A stretch of DNA of 64,000 nt, taken from contig NZ_FODX01000004.1 in assembly GCF_900110495.1 (NCBI RefSeq), forward strand, positions 1 through 64,000, given 5' to 3'. Below, in pieces: positions 8,813 through 17,435 of this stretch. This DNA is from Nitrosovibrio sp. Nv6. Its GTDB lineage: Bacteria > Pseudomonadota > Gammaproteobacteria > Burkholderiales > Nitrosomonadaceae. The position numbers and the translations under genes are program-made. The notes under the pieces are model-generated. The model had not been told where the DNA came from. It did no database searches and saw nothing but the letters and a program-made list of their open reading frames with translations. The stretch's first letter is position 1; every line of letters begins with the position of its first letter.

Positions 8813-9437
8813 TCAGAAACGCGCTATGCACGGATGCCGTACACCGGGCGTTGTCCCTGGCGAAATCCATCGTCGGGCTTCTGAACAGCCCGTATTGAGG
8901 AGGGAAGGAGAGAAAACGGGACCGCCGGGAAAAAGAGGTCTCCGGGATGGAATCTGCGCGGGCTGAAATGGAAAATATGGCACGCACCTGAATCTCATCC
9001 AAACCGCTTCTTTTTACTTCTTACGCGTGGTGCGGTTGGGTAGAGCCGCGGCTCAAAACCGCTTGGCATATGAAGAAGAGGAAGAGCGTTAGTGCCGGAT
9101 CGATTCGCCGCAGAGCCGTCACCCAAGCCACTATCCTTACGTACTGCGGAAATGGGCGTTGGCGCTGGGGCTGAAGCGAAGTCGCCGCTGGGCGAAGCGG
9201 CGCATCCTTGCCCGGTATTGCCTGCCCGGGTGGTTTTCTCGGCCGCAGAGAACGGCATCATTAATGCGGGTAGCCTGGATTTCACGTTTGCCTCCTATCA
9301 TGAACGGATATGGCCAAATTATTCCTGAAAAACTGATTAGCATGCTCAGGCTACCCGCAGCAGATGGCGTTCCCATGACAGTTTTATGAAATTTTTAAAA
9401 CAGTCGTTCCGGATCCGCCTCCCGGTGCGTTTTACGT
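8813..9437. other. Intergenic region without supported gene
   Basis: About 620 bp between the small acidic reading frame and the receiver-like gene. Overlapping short frames on both strands (8995-9376) are low-complexity and lack ribosome sites, so I treat them as chance frames in G+C-rich DNA. No terminator hairpin was identified for the quorum-sensing operon that ends at 9438. Confidence 0.4.
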
Positions 9438-9902
9438 TCAACCCGCATTTCGCCCCGCTCCCGAATATTCAAACGTAACAGGCTCCAGTAACGGCCGCTC
9501 GCAGTCATCACGCATCAGTGCGGCCGTCTCTCCCAACGCGATCTCCCGCAAGCGGCAGCGCATGTTCAGAGATCCATTGCCCGATTCAAAAACACCACAG
9601 GTATGCAAGGGGTCGCGGCTCTGATCATAACCTTCGGAGAATACATGAGGCCCAACATTGTTCATTACCGCCACCGGTAGATGTGGGTAGCGACGCCTTG
9701 CTTCCCGTATCCACTGCAGCAGATTCACTTGCTGGGTGCAGTCGTGCACCGCGCCGTCGACAACCACCATATCGTAGGCTTCCAGGTCCGGTTCAGGGAA
9801 GCTGTCCAGTGATTTCCGCTCCAGTCTGTGTTTTGATTTCTCAAGTAACAGTTGCAGAATTTGGCGGGTGTCCTGTCTTTCTCCAACCAATAGAATATTC
9901 AT
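9438..9902 (-). CDS. Degenerate receiver-like protein coupled to AHL synthase
   Basis: A 154-residue protein whose first 110 residues follow the CheY-like alternation: MNILLVGE (strand 1), DMVVVDGAV (strand 3, with an Asp at the phospho-acceptor position), LPVAVMNNVG (strand 4). The acidic pair expected after strand 1 is replaced (GERQDT) and no conserved Lys is seen, so normal phosphorylation is doubtful. The C terminus is a non-DNA-binding tail. Its ATG overlaps the TGA of the AHL synthase gene (ATGA, 9899-9902), implying translational coupling and a linked function. The receiver assignment is by pattern only. What it does in quorum sensing is unknown. Confidence 0.6.
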   Translation of the reverse strand: MNILLVGERQDTRQILQLLLEKSKHRLERKSLDSFPEPDLEAYDMVVVDGAVHDCTQQVNLLQWIREARRRYPHLPVAVMNNVGPHVFSEGYDQSRDPLHTCGVFESGNGSLNMRCRLREIALGETAALMRDDCERPLLEPVTFEYSGAGRNAG

Positions 9903-10513
9903 GCCGCTTTCCTTTGTGCTTCTTCCGGAAGCGTGCCGAACAGGGCAAACTCCGTGATTGCATCGATCTCGATATAACAGGCTACGGTTAAAACCCGACC
10001 GATCTTGATGGGGGCGCCCAGCCTTGAGACATTGACGCCAAGCTTGCGTATCAGCCTTTCCACGGCAACGGTGGTAACGGTTACGTAACGCTCGATCTTG
10101 TTATGCCGTGCGAAGAGAAATAGGGTTTGCATCATTTTTACCGGAATGTCGCTGAAACCGAAGCCCGCACTTTCGTATTTCGGAACCGTAACCGCGAAGC
10201 GGCTCAATTCCCATACGTCGGGCTGTTGTGGCGCGGGTTGCCCGTGCAGTAATTGAGGAAAAGTGTCCTTTAGCATGTTGGGCCCCATGGTAGGCAGCAG
10301 TCGCCAGCAACCCAGCACCTCGTCTTCATCGCCCTTCGCCAGAACATAAACCGGATTTGCATGGTCGAATTCGTCGTGCTCCATTCCGTTATCTGTCGTA
10401 ACTTCCCAGCCCAGCCTGTCATGAAAAACTTCGTGTCTCAGTCGGTACATTCCCATTGCCGCCTGCTGATCCAGCGAACCGTTTCCATGTTGCGCAAGCA
10501 TAATCTGTCCCAT
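9899..10513 (-). CDS. Acyl-homoserine-lactone synthase (LuxI family)
   Basis: Makes N-acyl-homoserine lactones from S-adenosylmethionine and acyl-ACP or acyl-CoA. With the start at 10513 the protein has 204 residues, typical of the family. All eight residues conserved in LuxI proteins are present: Arg26, Phe30, Trp36, Asp47, Asp50, Arg71, Glu102 and Arg105 (RLRHEVFHDRLGWE, HDEFD, GCWRLLP, WELSRF). A second ATG at 10501, preceded by GGGA, is an alternative start, while the frame upstream to 10651 does not look like LuxI. A lux box lies 62-81 bp upstream. The neighbouring gene is a receiver-like protein, not a luxR; the only LuxR receptor in the window is at 52.4 kb. The acyl chain cannot be read from sequence. 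Confidence 0.93.
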   Translation of the reverse strand: MGQIMLAQHGNGSLDQQAAMGMYRLRHEVFHDRLGWEVTTDNGMEHDEFDHANPVYVLAKGDEDEVLGCWRLLPTMGPNMLKDTFPQLLHGQPAPQQPDVWELSRFAVTVPKYESAGFGFSDIPVKMMQTLFLFARHNKIERYVTVTTVAVERLIRKLGVNVSRLGAPIKIGRVLTVACYIEIDAITEFALFGTLPEEAQRKAA

Positions 10514-10574
10514 TTTTTGCACCCGTCGGTTGTTTATGACGGTGCTATGAGACAACGGAACCAGAATCCAGAAT

Positions 10575-10594
10575 AGCTGTAAAATCTTACAGGA
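10575..10594 (-). promoter_or_regulatory. Lux box upstream of AHL synthase gene
   Basis: Minus-strand sequence TCCTGTAAGATTTTACAGCT. The core CTGTAA-GATT-TTACAG (10577-10592) has perfect 6-bp arms around a 4-bp centre and closely resembles LuxR-type binding sites. It is 62 bp upstream of the chosen start codon, a suitable place for an activator overlapping the -35 region, which predicts positive autoregulation by AHL. Confidence 0.8.
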
Positions 10595-11238
10595 CCAAGT
10601 GGAAGATATCGCCTGAGGTCCTTGCCTGGAGCGGCTTTCACATGTCAGCACAAGGCTCTGTCAGCCACTGTTTTTCCCATTAATTCCTGTTGGAAACCTA
10701 ATGCAGATGAAGTATTTTTTACGTACTCTTATTACACTTGGACATTTAGCCTTCCGCTCGAGAAATATATCAGCGTCATATGAAAGAGTGAAGACAACGA
10801 TCAAGACAGCCCATGAGGGGCAATGGCCGGCACGAGCGTATTGACCGTTGGTGGAAACGTTTTTCGCACCGGACGGTGAGCAGGACGGTGCGCTTAAAAG
10901 AGGACTTCTATCCGCTAATCCACTATCCAGGAGAAATACGCTGGACGCCGCCATCCGGGCTTCGATCCGGAATAATTCAATCCGAACCAAAGGTGGCCTT
11001 GCCAGTATGAGGTTTGCAAGTGCTGGCTGGTCGATAGAGCTTGTGGAGATTTCGGGTCCATTTCAGGCAAATGAACCCAATTTGGGCAAGAGGCGGGGGA
11101 AGCGAATAGTGCGGTGTGGCGGTGTGTGGGGATGCGTGGCCTCATGCCAGGAAGGACGCGCATCGCTCGTCAGCCCTCAGCCATGGGATGGGAAGTCGCC
11201 ATATGCAGCTTCCCATCCGGGTTCTTCAAAATCAATTT
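10595..11238. other. Intergenic region, no gene seen
   Basis: About 640 bp between the quorum-sensing promoter and the end of the TonB receptor gene, which converges from the right. Short frames such as 10661-10990 on the minus strand have no ribosome site or family resemblance. No clear terminator was found beyond the receptor stop codon. Confidence 0.4.
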
Positions 11239-13419
11239 TTAATTGAAATTGAAGCGGATAGAACCGAACGCGCTAAGCGGATTGCCGGGCAATGCGCCGG
11301 CAAACGTGGGATTGGTAAAGTAGGTTTTATCCGTCAGGTTTTTTATGTTGACTGCGAGATCGACCTTTTTGATGCGATAGGAAACGGCAGCGTCCAGCAC
11401 GACATAGGAGGGCACCTTGAGAAGATTCAGGCTGTCGGCATAGGCATCTCCCTTGTATGTAACCCCAAAACCAAACATCAAACCGCGTGCAAGACCGCTT
11501 TGTATCTGGTAGGTGGACCACAAGTGGCCCATGTGGGTGGCAACCCCGGTCGGCCTGTTTCCGAAAACGCTTCCTGTAACACCGAGTACCGAATTGGTGG
11601 CAACGGTGCCTGCTCGCGTTTCCGGATCCATCCATACCCCGTTGCCTATAATGCTTAGGCCGCTAACGGGACGCACGCCGAGGGACACTTCTACTCCACG
11701 TGTTCGATCCTTGCCATCCTGAGTCGGCAGACCGCCGGAACCCGGCAAGATGACAAAATAATTGTTGCGGCTGGTTTGAAACAAAGCCACGTTCAAGTCC
11801 GCTTTGCCATCCAGAAACATGGTTTTTGCGCCCACTTCTATCTGATCCGATGTTTCAGGCGCCGTGGATAGCGCTTGGGATTCGGTTGCAAGATTGATGA
11901 AGGCGCCGGTGCTATAGCCGGCGTAAAAGGCCAAATTTTTAGTGGGCTGGTAGACACCGCCGGTGGAATAGGTCGTCAGAGATTTCGTCTGCACTATTTC
12001 CCGGTATCCATAATTGCCGGAAACAAGCTGAAAACCCTTGTCGCTGTACTGCACGAGGTCGTTTCGGATGCCGAGGCGGAGCTTGAACTGGTCAGTCAAA
12101 TCGATCTGATCCTGGGCATAAAACGACGTTTGATTACTGTTGATCCGGCGGTCGAAAGTTTGCGTGCGGCTGACGGCATCATTCAGTGAAGTTTCGAGCA
12201 CCGGGTTAAAGATGTTTATGGGGGATAAGGCGTAGGTAGCGCGAACAAGATCAATAGCTGTATTTTTGTATTCGAAGCCACCTAAAAGTGTGTGTTTCAC
12301 CGAACCGGTGGCTGTTTTCCATATAAACTCATTTTGCAATATGGTGTAACCGGCATTGTCGAACTGCTGATATGCGGTACGTCTTCTGCTTATCCCGTTT
12401 GCGTCACCCTGATCGCCCCCGGCATTCCGCAGCAGCTCCAGCGTCCGCGCATCGTAGACAAATGCTGTTCGCATGGTTAACGCATCCGATATTGCCCAGT
12501 TATGAGTCAGACCGAGACGATTGATTGTATGATCGGTCTTGTTGAACGGACTGTAATAGCGGGTCTCGCGGGAAACGTTCGCTATATTGGAATTGATATC
12601 GAAAAGTATGCCGTAATTATCCGGCTTGATTTTGATCTCCCGATGATCGTAGTCAACCAAAAGTGTTTTATCGGGTGCAATACGCCAGATGAAGCTGGGG
12701 GAAGCCTCGACAATATTGCGCTCCAGCCCCCGGAAACCATCGGTATGCTCCATATTGGCAATCAGTCGGCCGGCAACGTTCGGTACATAAGGGATCGCGC
12801 CGGTCACGTCAACATACCCGTTGCGCGTACCAAAACTGCCCAGCATGGTGCCTGCGGACAAGCCAAAATCGTTTCGCGGCTTCATTGTGATCATGTTGAT
12901 ACTGCCGCCGGGTCCGGCCACGCCAAACAGTGCCGAGCCGGGACCTTTTAATACTTCGATACGGTCAACATCGTACATGGTGCGGAAATAGTTGTTTTGG
13001 TGGCTCCCATCGGGAATATTGTCGCGCAAAAAGCTCAGGGATAATCCGCGCGAAGTGAAAGCGTTCGCGAACCCATAGCCCCCGCCCATGTGAGGCTGAA
13101 CACTGCTTACGTTGCGCATGGCATCGTTCATCTCGATTACACCCTGCTCCTTCAGTACGGCGGCCGGCACGACGGCAATGCTGGCGGGGATATCGCGCGA
13201 TGGCGTGTCTGTCTTGCTGCCTGTCGTCGCCACATCCTCGATTGTGCCGGGACGGACCCGGCCAGTCGTAATCTTGATTTCCGGCAATGCGGCGCCTCTT
13301 CCCGCTGCGGCAGCGCTATCCTGGGCTAGGGTATCCAAGGGTGTTAATATCCATGCTCCAAATATGGGTATTAGACCCATGCGAGCGTATCTCAATCTGA
13401 ATCCTGACAAATGTTTCAT
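11239..13419 (-). CDS. TonB-dependent siderophore receptor
   Basis: A 726-residue outer-membrane receptor. A signal peptide (about 1-32, ending TLAQ) is followed by the plug domain (about 55-165: DIPASIAVVPAAVLKEQG, DRIEVLKGPGSALFGVAGPGG) and a 22-strand barrel ending in the aromatic C terminus SIRFNFN needed for outer-membrane insertion. The plug matches the FhuA/FoxA/FpvA-type ferric siderophore class. The exact ligand is not readable. It lies downstream of the multicopper oxidase, DUF4198 and PepSY genes on the same strand with a 195-bp gap, so it may have its own promoter but probably belongs to the same metal-acquisition unit. Confidence 0.92.
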   Translation of the reverse strand: MKHLSGFRLRYARMGLIPIFGAWILTPLDTLAQDSAAAAGRGAALPEIKITTGRVRPGTIEDVATTGSKTDTPSRDIPASIAVVPAAVLKEQGVIEMNDAMRNVSSVQPHMGGGYGFANAFTSRGLSLSFLRDNIPDGSHQNNYFRTMYDVDRIEVLKGPGSALFGVAGPGGSINMITMKPRNDFGLSAGTMLGSFGTRNGYVDVTGAIPYVPNVAGRLIANMEHTDGFRGLERNIVEASPSFIWRIAPDKTLLVDYDHREIKIKPDNYGILFDINSNIANVSRETRYYSPFNKTDHTINRLGLTHNWAISDALTMRTAFVYDARTLELLRNAGGDQGDANGISRRRTAYQQFDNAGYTILQNEFIWKTATGSVKHTLLGGFEYKNTAIDLVRATYALSPINIFNPVLETSLNDAVSRTQTFDRRINSNQTSFYAQDQIDLTDQFKLRLGIRNDLVQYSDKGFQLVSGNYGYREIVQTKSLTTYSTGGVYQPTKNLAFYAGYSTGAFINLATESQALSTAPETSDQIEVGAKTMFLDGKADLNVALFQTSRNNYFVILPGSGGLPTQDGKDRTRGVEVSLGVRPVSGLSIIGNGVWMDPETRAGTVATNSVLGVTGSVFGNRPTGVATHMGHLWSTYQIQSGLARGLMFGFGVTYKGDAYADSLNLLKVPSYVVLDAAVSYRIKKVDLAVNIKNLTDKTYFTNPTFAGALPGNPLSAFGSIRFNFN

Positions 13420-13614
13420 TGAAAAAATGCCTCTGTTTTTTTAATTATTGGCGTGCTACAAGCGGGGAGGCTTTGGCTGGCTATGGGGGTCTTTTGTGGG
13501 TCTTTTGGATGTCTTTTCCCGTAGAACGCGGGGCGGAAGGGTGTAATTTACATGGTGTCGTTCTGCCTCAATTTTCGATCCTGCTATCCTGCGATACACC
13601 GGAGACGGATTACA

Positions 13615-14367
13615 TTACGATAAAGATAGGGTGGTGAGCATAAGAACCGCGGCAGCAGTAAGGGTAGTGCCGATCAATCCTGCTGCCAGAAGCCGGGGGC
13701 CGTGCAGACGACTCCACAGCAATGTGCCGGTTATTGCGAGCACCAGCAGGCCCCCCGCCAATGTGTCGGTGAGCAATATCCATACATTGGACATCCCGCT
13801 TCCCTTGTGAAAGTTGGCTAGAGTCGCCCAGGCGTTGGCCTCTTTTTGCTCGACATGCACCTCGGCATCGCCCCTCCAGTATTCCGCATTAAGGCTGAGA
13901 TTGGGAGCGATGAGGGTGATGCGCCAGTTTTCCGGCTGTATGACCTGCCCACCGCCCCATGGAACCGGCCCGCCGGGTTTTTTCTGAATACGGGACTTGG
14001 CATGGGGCAACTTGAATTTCACGCGCAGCCATGCTTCCAATGCCTCGGGCGACTGGAGGCTGCCAATTGGCGGAGCGAGCGTATGACGGGTTTCATGCTG
14101 TGCCGCGAGGGGGATTTTCATCTCGCTGCGATGGTTAAGCAAAATGCCGGATGTGCCAAACAGCAAGCCCAACGCCGCCCCCCACAACCCCATCCAGGCG
14201 TGTGTACGGCGCAGCCAGACAAGAAAACGGCCGCGCTTCATTCCATGCGACAAGAACAGGTAACCGCGCGGCTCGGAAACAGGACGTGCAGGGTGTGGCT
14301 GGGGCATGCTTTGTACAGTTGGCGCGGCCGGCGCGGTTCCCTGGGCGCTGGATTGCAGTGCGCTCAT
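13615..14367 (-). CDS. PepSY-associated transmembrane protein
   Basis: A 250-residue inner-membrane protein with a Pro-rich N-terminal tail, a first membrane helix (MGLWGAALGLLFGTSGILL) after the family's RRTHAWMGLW stretch, a periplasmic domain of about 110 residues and two further C-terminal helices (LAGGLLVLAITGTLLW and the tail). Such PepSY_TM proteins accompany TonB receptors for siderophores and are thought to act as reductases or accessory factors in iron release; this role is family knowledge, not shown here. Its ATG overlaps the TGA of the DUF4198 gene by 4 nt, so the two are translationally coupled. Confidence 0.85.
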   Translation of the reverse strand: MSALQSSAQGTAPAAPTVQSMPQPHPARPVSEPRGYLFLSHGMKRGRFLVWLRRTHAWMGLWGAALGLLFGTSGILLNHRSEMKIPLAAQHETRHTLAPPIGSLQSPEALEAWLRVKFKLPHAKSRIQKKPGGPVPWGGGQVIQPENWRITLIAPNLSLNAEYWRGDAEVHVEQKEANAWATLANFHKGSGMSNVWILLTDTLAGGLLVLAITGTLLWSRLHGPRLLAAGLIGTTLTAAAVLMLTTLSLS

Positions 14368-15023
14368 TTATAAAGGCTAAGCGTAGCCTTATGGCTTTCG
14401 ATGGCGTATGCCTTGCCCTCGAACTCCCCCGGCTTATTCATCTCGTATTTCGCTTCGACCACATAGAGGCCCGGCTCCAGCAGCGTAAAGGTTGCCTCCC
14501 CTTTCTCGTCCGTACGCAGATGCTTCTCCCAACCGTTTGGCGCGATAACAACGATCTCAGCCTTGGGCACGGGTTTGCCCATGAAGGTCAAGCGCAGCAC
14601 GTTGCCGGTATCCTGTATGTCGAGTGGCAAACTGCCGCCCTTGCCCAGACGCGCATAGAGAAACCGCCTGTAGGTAGGAGATGGGATTTCGCCCTGCGGC
14701 TCGCGTATGGATTGCTTGAGCGCCTGCACCAATACGGTAGCACCGACGGTTGCGCCAAGAGGTATCGAAAAGTAATTGGACTGGCGGCTTGCTTCGACCA
14801 ATTTTTCGACCCCGTTCTTATCGATCAAGGCCACCCTCGGGGCAATGATGCTGTCGAGCCGGCCGGGTGAGGTTTCGCGCACATTCTCGGGATATTCGCC
14901 GAAATAAAGCTTGGTAGCGGCGTTGTCACCTTCCAGCCACAATGCATGGGCTGCCACGTTGAAGCTAAGCAAGGCGCCGACAATAACCATACTAGAAACA
15001 TGGATAATATGCCTGAGTTTCAT
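14364..15023 (-). CDS. DUF4198-type periplasmic protein
   Basis: A 219-residue secreted protein with a clear signal peptide (MKLRHIIHV.. to ..NVAAHA, about 27 residues), then HALWLEG, a frequent beginning of mature DUF4198 proteins, and a C-terminal carboxypeptidase-regulatory-like beta-sandwich (NGWEKHLRTDEKGEATFTLL). DUF4198 proteins often lie beside TonB receptors and PepSY proteins in metal-uptake loci and are suspected to bind metal or siderophore in the periplasm. The ATG at 15023 follows an AAGGAA ribosome site at a rather long spacing. The gene sits 97 bp downstream of the multicopper oxidase gene and overlaps the PepSY gene. Confidence 0.8.
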   Translation of the reverse strand: MKLRHIIHVSSMVIVGALLSFNVAAHALWLEGDNAATKLYFGEYPENVRETSPGRLDSIIAPRVALIDKNGVEKLVEASRQSNYFSIPLGATVGATVLVQALKQSIREPQGEIPSPTYRRFLYARLGKGGSLPLDIQDTGNVLRLTFMGKPVPKAEIVVIAPNGWEKHLRTDEKGEATFTLLEPGLYVVEAKYEMNKPGEFEGKAYAIESHKATLSLYK

Positions 15024-15120
15024 TAAGTTTTTTTCCTTATTAATTGTTTAAATAGAAACGGAGGGTTACTCGAAGTGGACTACTCGAAGTGGGGTACTTT
15101 GAGCGCTTGCATCCAGTTGT

Positions 15121-16140
15121 TCATGGCAGGACGCGCCAGCGAGTGGACATCCCGGCCATCATGTGGTCATCGACGTGACAGTGCAGCAGCCAGTCGCCAG
15201 GCGAACGTGGAATCATGTCGACCGAAGTCATGCTGGCAGGCAAGACTTCAACAACATCTGTCCGGCGTCCGTGATCGAGTACGGTCTGTGCATGCCAGTG
15301 CACGGTGTGATTGTCGGTTTCGTTGCCCAGCGCCACGACATGCCAGCGGACACGCTTCCCGAGGGTTGTTTCATAGCCTTGCAGATTGCCGAAAATACGG
15401 CCGTTGATTGTGTGCTTCATCCCGCTTTCTTCCCCCCCCTCTTCATTGAAAATCATGAAAAGGGTGGTAAATTCCTGGTCAACGTCGCGGGGCGCGGGAT
15501 CGGATGCTGAACGCGCCATGTCCTGCCGTGTGATGACGATGGTGCCGACCAGTCCAAGATTCGCTTCTTCCTCTTCCATTACATGCGAGTGGTAAAGCCA
15601 GATGATCGACGAAGGATCTGTCGGCCCAGGTCCCGCATCTTCGTCGGCTACCCATGTGTAGGTAAAAGATTTACCGGGAGGTACGCCTGCGCCCGTACCG
15701 GAGCCATCCGCACCTTCATTCTTTTTGTCGTAAAACATCCCATGCGGATGCATGGAAAGGGGCCTGTCCGTTTTATTCAGAAAGTGAACCTTGATGGTAT
15801 CGCCCACGACAGCTCTAATCTGGGGCCCAAGAATTCCCATCCATTGCGGCTGTGGTATTGGCTTGGTATAGCTCCCGTCCGTGTAACCGATATAACGGTA
15901 CTTTGGGTATGTGAGCGTTGTTCCCCAGACGCCGAGCCCGTGATCGGGCTTGATCAGGTTTTTTCCTGAAGGCGCGTAATTCCAGGAGGTTTTTTCCGCC
16001 GTTATCCAGTATTCCCTCACCGCCGCCTGCGCCGCCTGCACTGGAAACCAAATCCAGCAGGCCATGGCGAATGCTATCTGTGCGGTAATTCTGCCTGCAT
16101 AACCGGAATTCTTTTTTCCCTCAAGTTTCATAGTTATCAT
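15121..16140 (-). CDS. Two-domain multicopper oxidase
   Basis: A 339-residue secreted oxidase (signal peptide about 1-40, ending AAQAA) with two cupredoxin domains. The trinuclear-centre ligands are HPHG (His131, His133), HSH (His184, His186), HTVHWH (His278, His281, His283) and HCH (His320, His322). A type-1 copper site is formed by Cys321, His326 and Met331 (HCHVDDHMMAGM). Domain 1 has HSH without Cys, so the type-1 copper is only in domain 2, the type C arrangement described for the trimeric Nitrosomonas europaea enzyme. It couples oxidation of Cu(I), Fe(II) or phenolics to O2 reduction. The genetic setting (TonB receptor, PepSY, DUF4198) favours metal handling. An ATG at 16131 is an alternative start. 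Confidence 0.92.
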   Translation of the reverse strand: MITMKLEGKKNSGYAGRITAQIAFAMACWIWFPVQAAQAAVREYWITAEKTSWNYAPSGKNLIKPDHGLGVWGTTLTYPKYRYIGYTDGSYTKPIPQPQWMGILGPQIRAVVGDTIKVHFLNKTDRPLSMHPHGMFYDKKNEGADGSGTGAGVPPGKSFTYTWVADEDAGPGPTDPSSIIWLYHSHVMEEEEANLGLVGTIVITRQDMARSASDPAPRDVDQEFTTLFMIFNEEGGEESGMKHTINGRIFGNLQGYETTLGKRVRWHVVALGNETDNHTVHWHAQTVLDHGRRTDVVEVLPASMTSVDMIPRSPGDWLLHCHVDDHMMAGMSTRWRVLP

Positions 16141-16144
16141 TATC
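16133..16144 (-). promoter_or_regulatory. Possible Fur-box half over multicopper oxidase start
   Basis: Minus strand GATAATGATAAC: two GATAAT-type hexamers in tandem (6/6 and 5/6 matches to the Fur hexamer). The site overlaps the annotated ATG at 16140 and abuts the alternative ATG at 16131, where a repressor would block initiation. The third hexamer is poor, so this is only a candidate. Confidence 0.45.
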
Positions 16145-16318
16145 GCAAAAAGTTATTATATTTACAGCGTGGGCGAAGCGAAGCGCAACTCATCCCCTCG
16201 CGGCTCGTTCCATCCTTGCCGTTCCCTGCCATCTTTGTCATGGCTTCCAGCCCCAGTTTCAGGGATAGCTGCCCGTAGTTCGCGTTTCGACTAATATTCT
16301 GCAAGATAACTGCCTATA

Positions 16319-17227
16319 TCAAGGGGCGGCCGTAGAGAGCTTATCGCTGCCTGCGAGGGAAGCGGCTAATGCAGACAGTGTGGCAACTCCCTTGCGAAAA
16401 GTGGGCAGGCCGGAACGGTCGAGCAATACGCAGGGCTTGCCCGACCGTTTACAGTAGCGCTTTACAGTAAAATAAGTGTAGTGGTTTACGCAATCGACCG
16501 GACAAACCACCATATCGGCGTGAGCCAGCAGCGCAGGAAGATGGTCGGCGCCATTTCGCGGGCTGCGGTAGATGAGTAAATTACCGCCGGAAGTCTCCAC
16601 AACCCGGCGGTATGCTGGGTACAGCGCGGCGCGCCCGCCTACGCACAGCACGCAACGTCCGGCGAGATTGAAACCTTGGCACGCTCCTGCTTGTGTCTCA
16701 TCGCAAGTGTTGCGATATTGTCCGGACTCTGCGGTGGGCGCTACGGTAGCCGGGGCAGAGACTTTGACCAGTGGAATCCAATCCGTTTCGCCTGTTTCAC
16801 CTGTATTGGGGGTCGGGCACACGAGGCGAGCTTCAGCATCGGCTAGTTTGCGCTCAAGTAAATCAATACGCTCAAGCAGTGCTTGCTGATTGTTGGTTGA
16901 TTTCAATTCGGCAATGCGAGACTTGCTTTTCCCAAGGCGGGCTGTCCTGGTCAACCCCGTCCGCCCTATGAAGAGAGCCTTCATGTCGGTCCCGAAAAAC
17001 CATTTAACGAGGCGGCCGAACTTCTTTCCCAGCAATTTCTGTGTGCGACTGGTGAAAGAGTTATTGAGAATATGGGAACTGGGGGAACTGGGGACACTGG
17101 GGAAACCGGGGGAACGGTGAGCGTTATCGGAGTGATTGCGCGCAGCCCCGCTAATGGCCTCTCGTCCCAGAGTGCATAGCAAATAAGCGGATATGGCATC
17201 TACACCACGAAGACAAGCGCGCAGCAT
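16319..17227 (-). CDS. DUF2325-domain protein
   Basis: A protein of about 302 residues. The C-terminal 100 residues form a DUF2325 domain (CVLCVGGRAALYPAYRRVVE, then HADMVVCPVDCVNHYTYFTV and RSGKPCVLLDRSGL), a Rossmann-like fold of unknown activity. Ahead of it lies a coiled-coil segment (NNQQALLERIDLLERKLADA) and a Ser/Pro-rich linker (GFPSVPSSPSS). The open frame extends to 17665, but that part runs through the bacterioferritin gene in another frame, so I place the start at ATG 17227; a GTG nearer 17330 is possible. It is separated from bfr by an intrinsic terminator and should have its own promoter. Its linker DNA holds a G-quadruplex motif. Confidence 0.65.
   Translation of the reverse strand: MLRACLRGVDAISAYLLCTLGREAISGAARNHSDNAHRSPGFPSVPSSPSSHILNNSFTSRTQKLLGKKFGRLVKWFFGTDMKALFIGRTGLTRTARLGKSKSRIAELKSTNNQQALLERIDLLERKLADAEARLVCPTPNTGETGETDWIPLVKVSAPATVAPTAESGQYRNTCDETQAGACQGFNLAGRCVLCVGGRAALYPAYRRVVETSGGNLLIYRSPRNGADHLPALLAHADMVVCPVDCVNHYTYFTVKRYCKRSGKPCVLLDRSGLPTFRKGVATLSALAASLAGSDKLSTAAP
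17073..17111 (+). other. G-quadruplex motif (plus strand)
   Basis: Five runs of three to five G separated by 4-5 nt loops (AACT, AACT, ACACT, AAACC), beginning at 17073, 17080, 17089, 17098 and 17107. This satisfies the usual G3+ N1-7 pattern. It lies inside the DUF2325 gene, whose coding strand carries the complementary C runs that encode the Ser/Pro-rich linker. Confidence 0.7.
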
Positions 17228-17392
17228 AACGTCGGGGTGAGGTGCTTCTGCAATCGGAAAAGAGGCAGCGGCGCCTGAGGCGGCAGAGGCCGCCACGTTC
17301 GCTGAGGTCGTTGTGTCAAGCTGTTCCACAGCCCATACTCCGAAGCAAGGCAGAAAAAAAAGCTGGCTTGCCCTGGCATGGGCTGGCTGGCT

Positions 17393-17424
17393 AAAAAGCC
17401 GCTGGATGAGGAGCAACCAGCGGC
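17393..17424 (-). terminator. Intrinsic terminator after bfr
   Basis: On the minus strand, 11 nt after the bfr stop, an 8-bp stem GCCGCTGG/CCAGCGGC with an 11-nt loop is followed by TTTTT. This ends the hemP-bfd-bfr transcript before the DUF2325 gene. Confidence 0.85.
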
Positions 17425-17435
17425 AACGGATGCAT

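Noticed and set aside
8995..9389. Several overlapping frames on both strands
   Set aside because: Low-complexity products without ribosome sites, typical of G+C-rich non-coding DNA.
10661..10990. Leftward 109-codon frame downstream of the lux box region
   Set aside because: No start signal, no domain and mixed composition; it also lies outside any operon.
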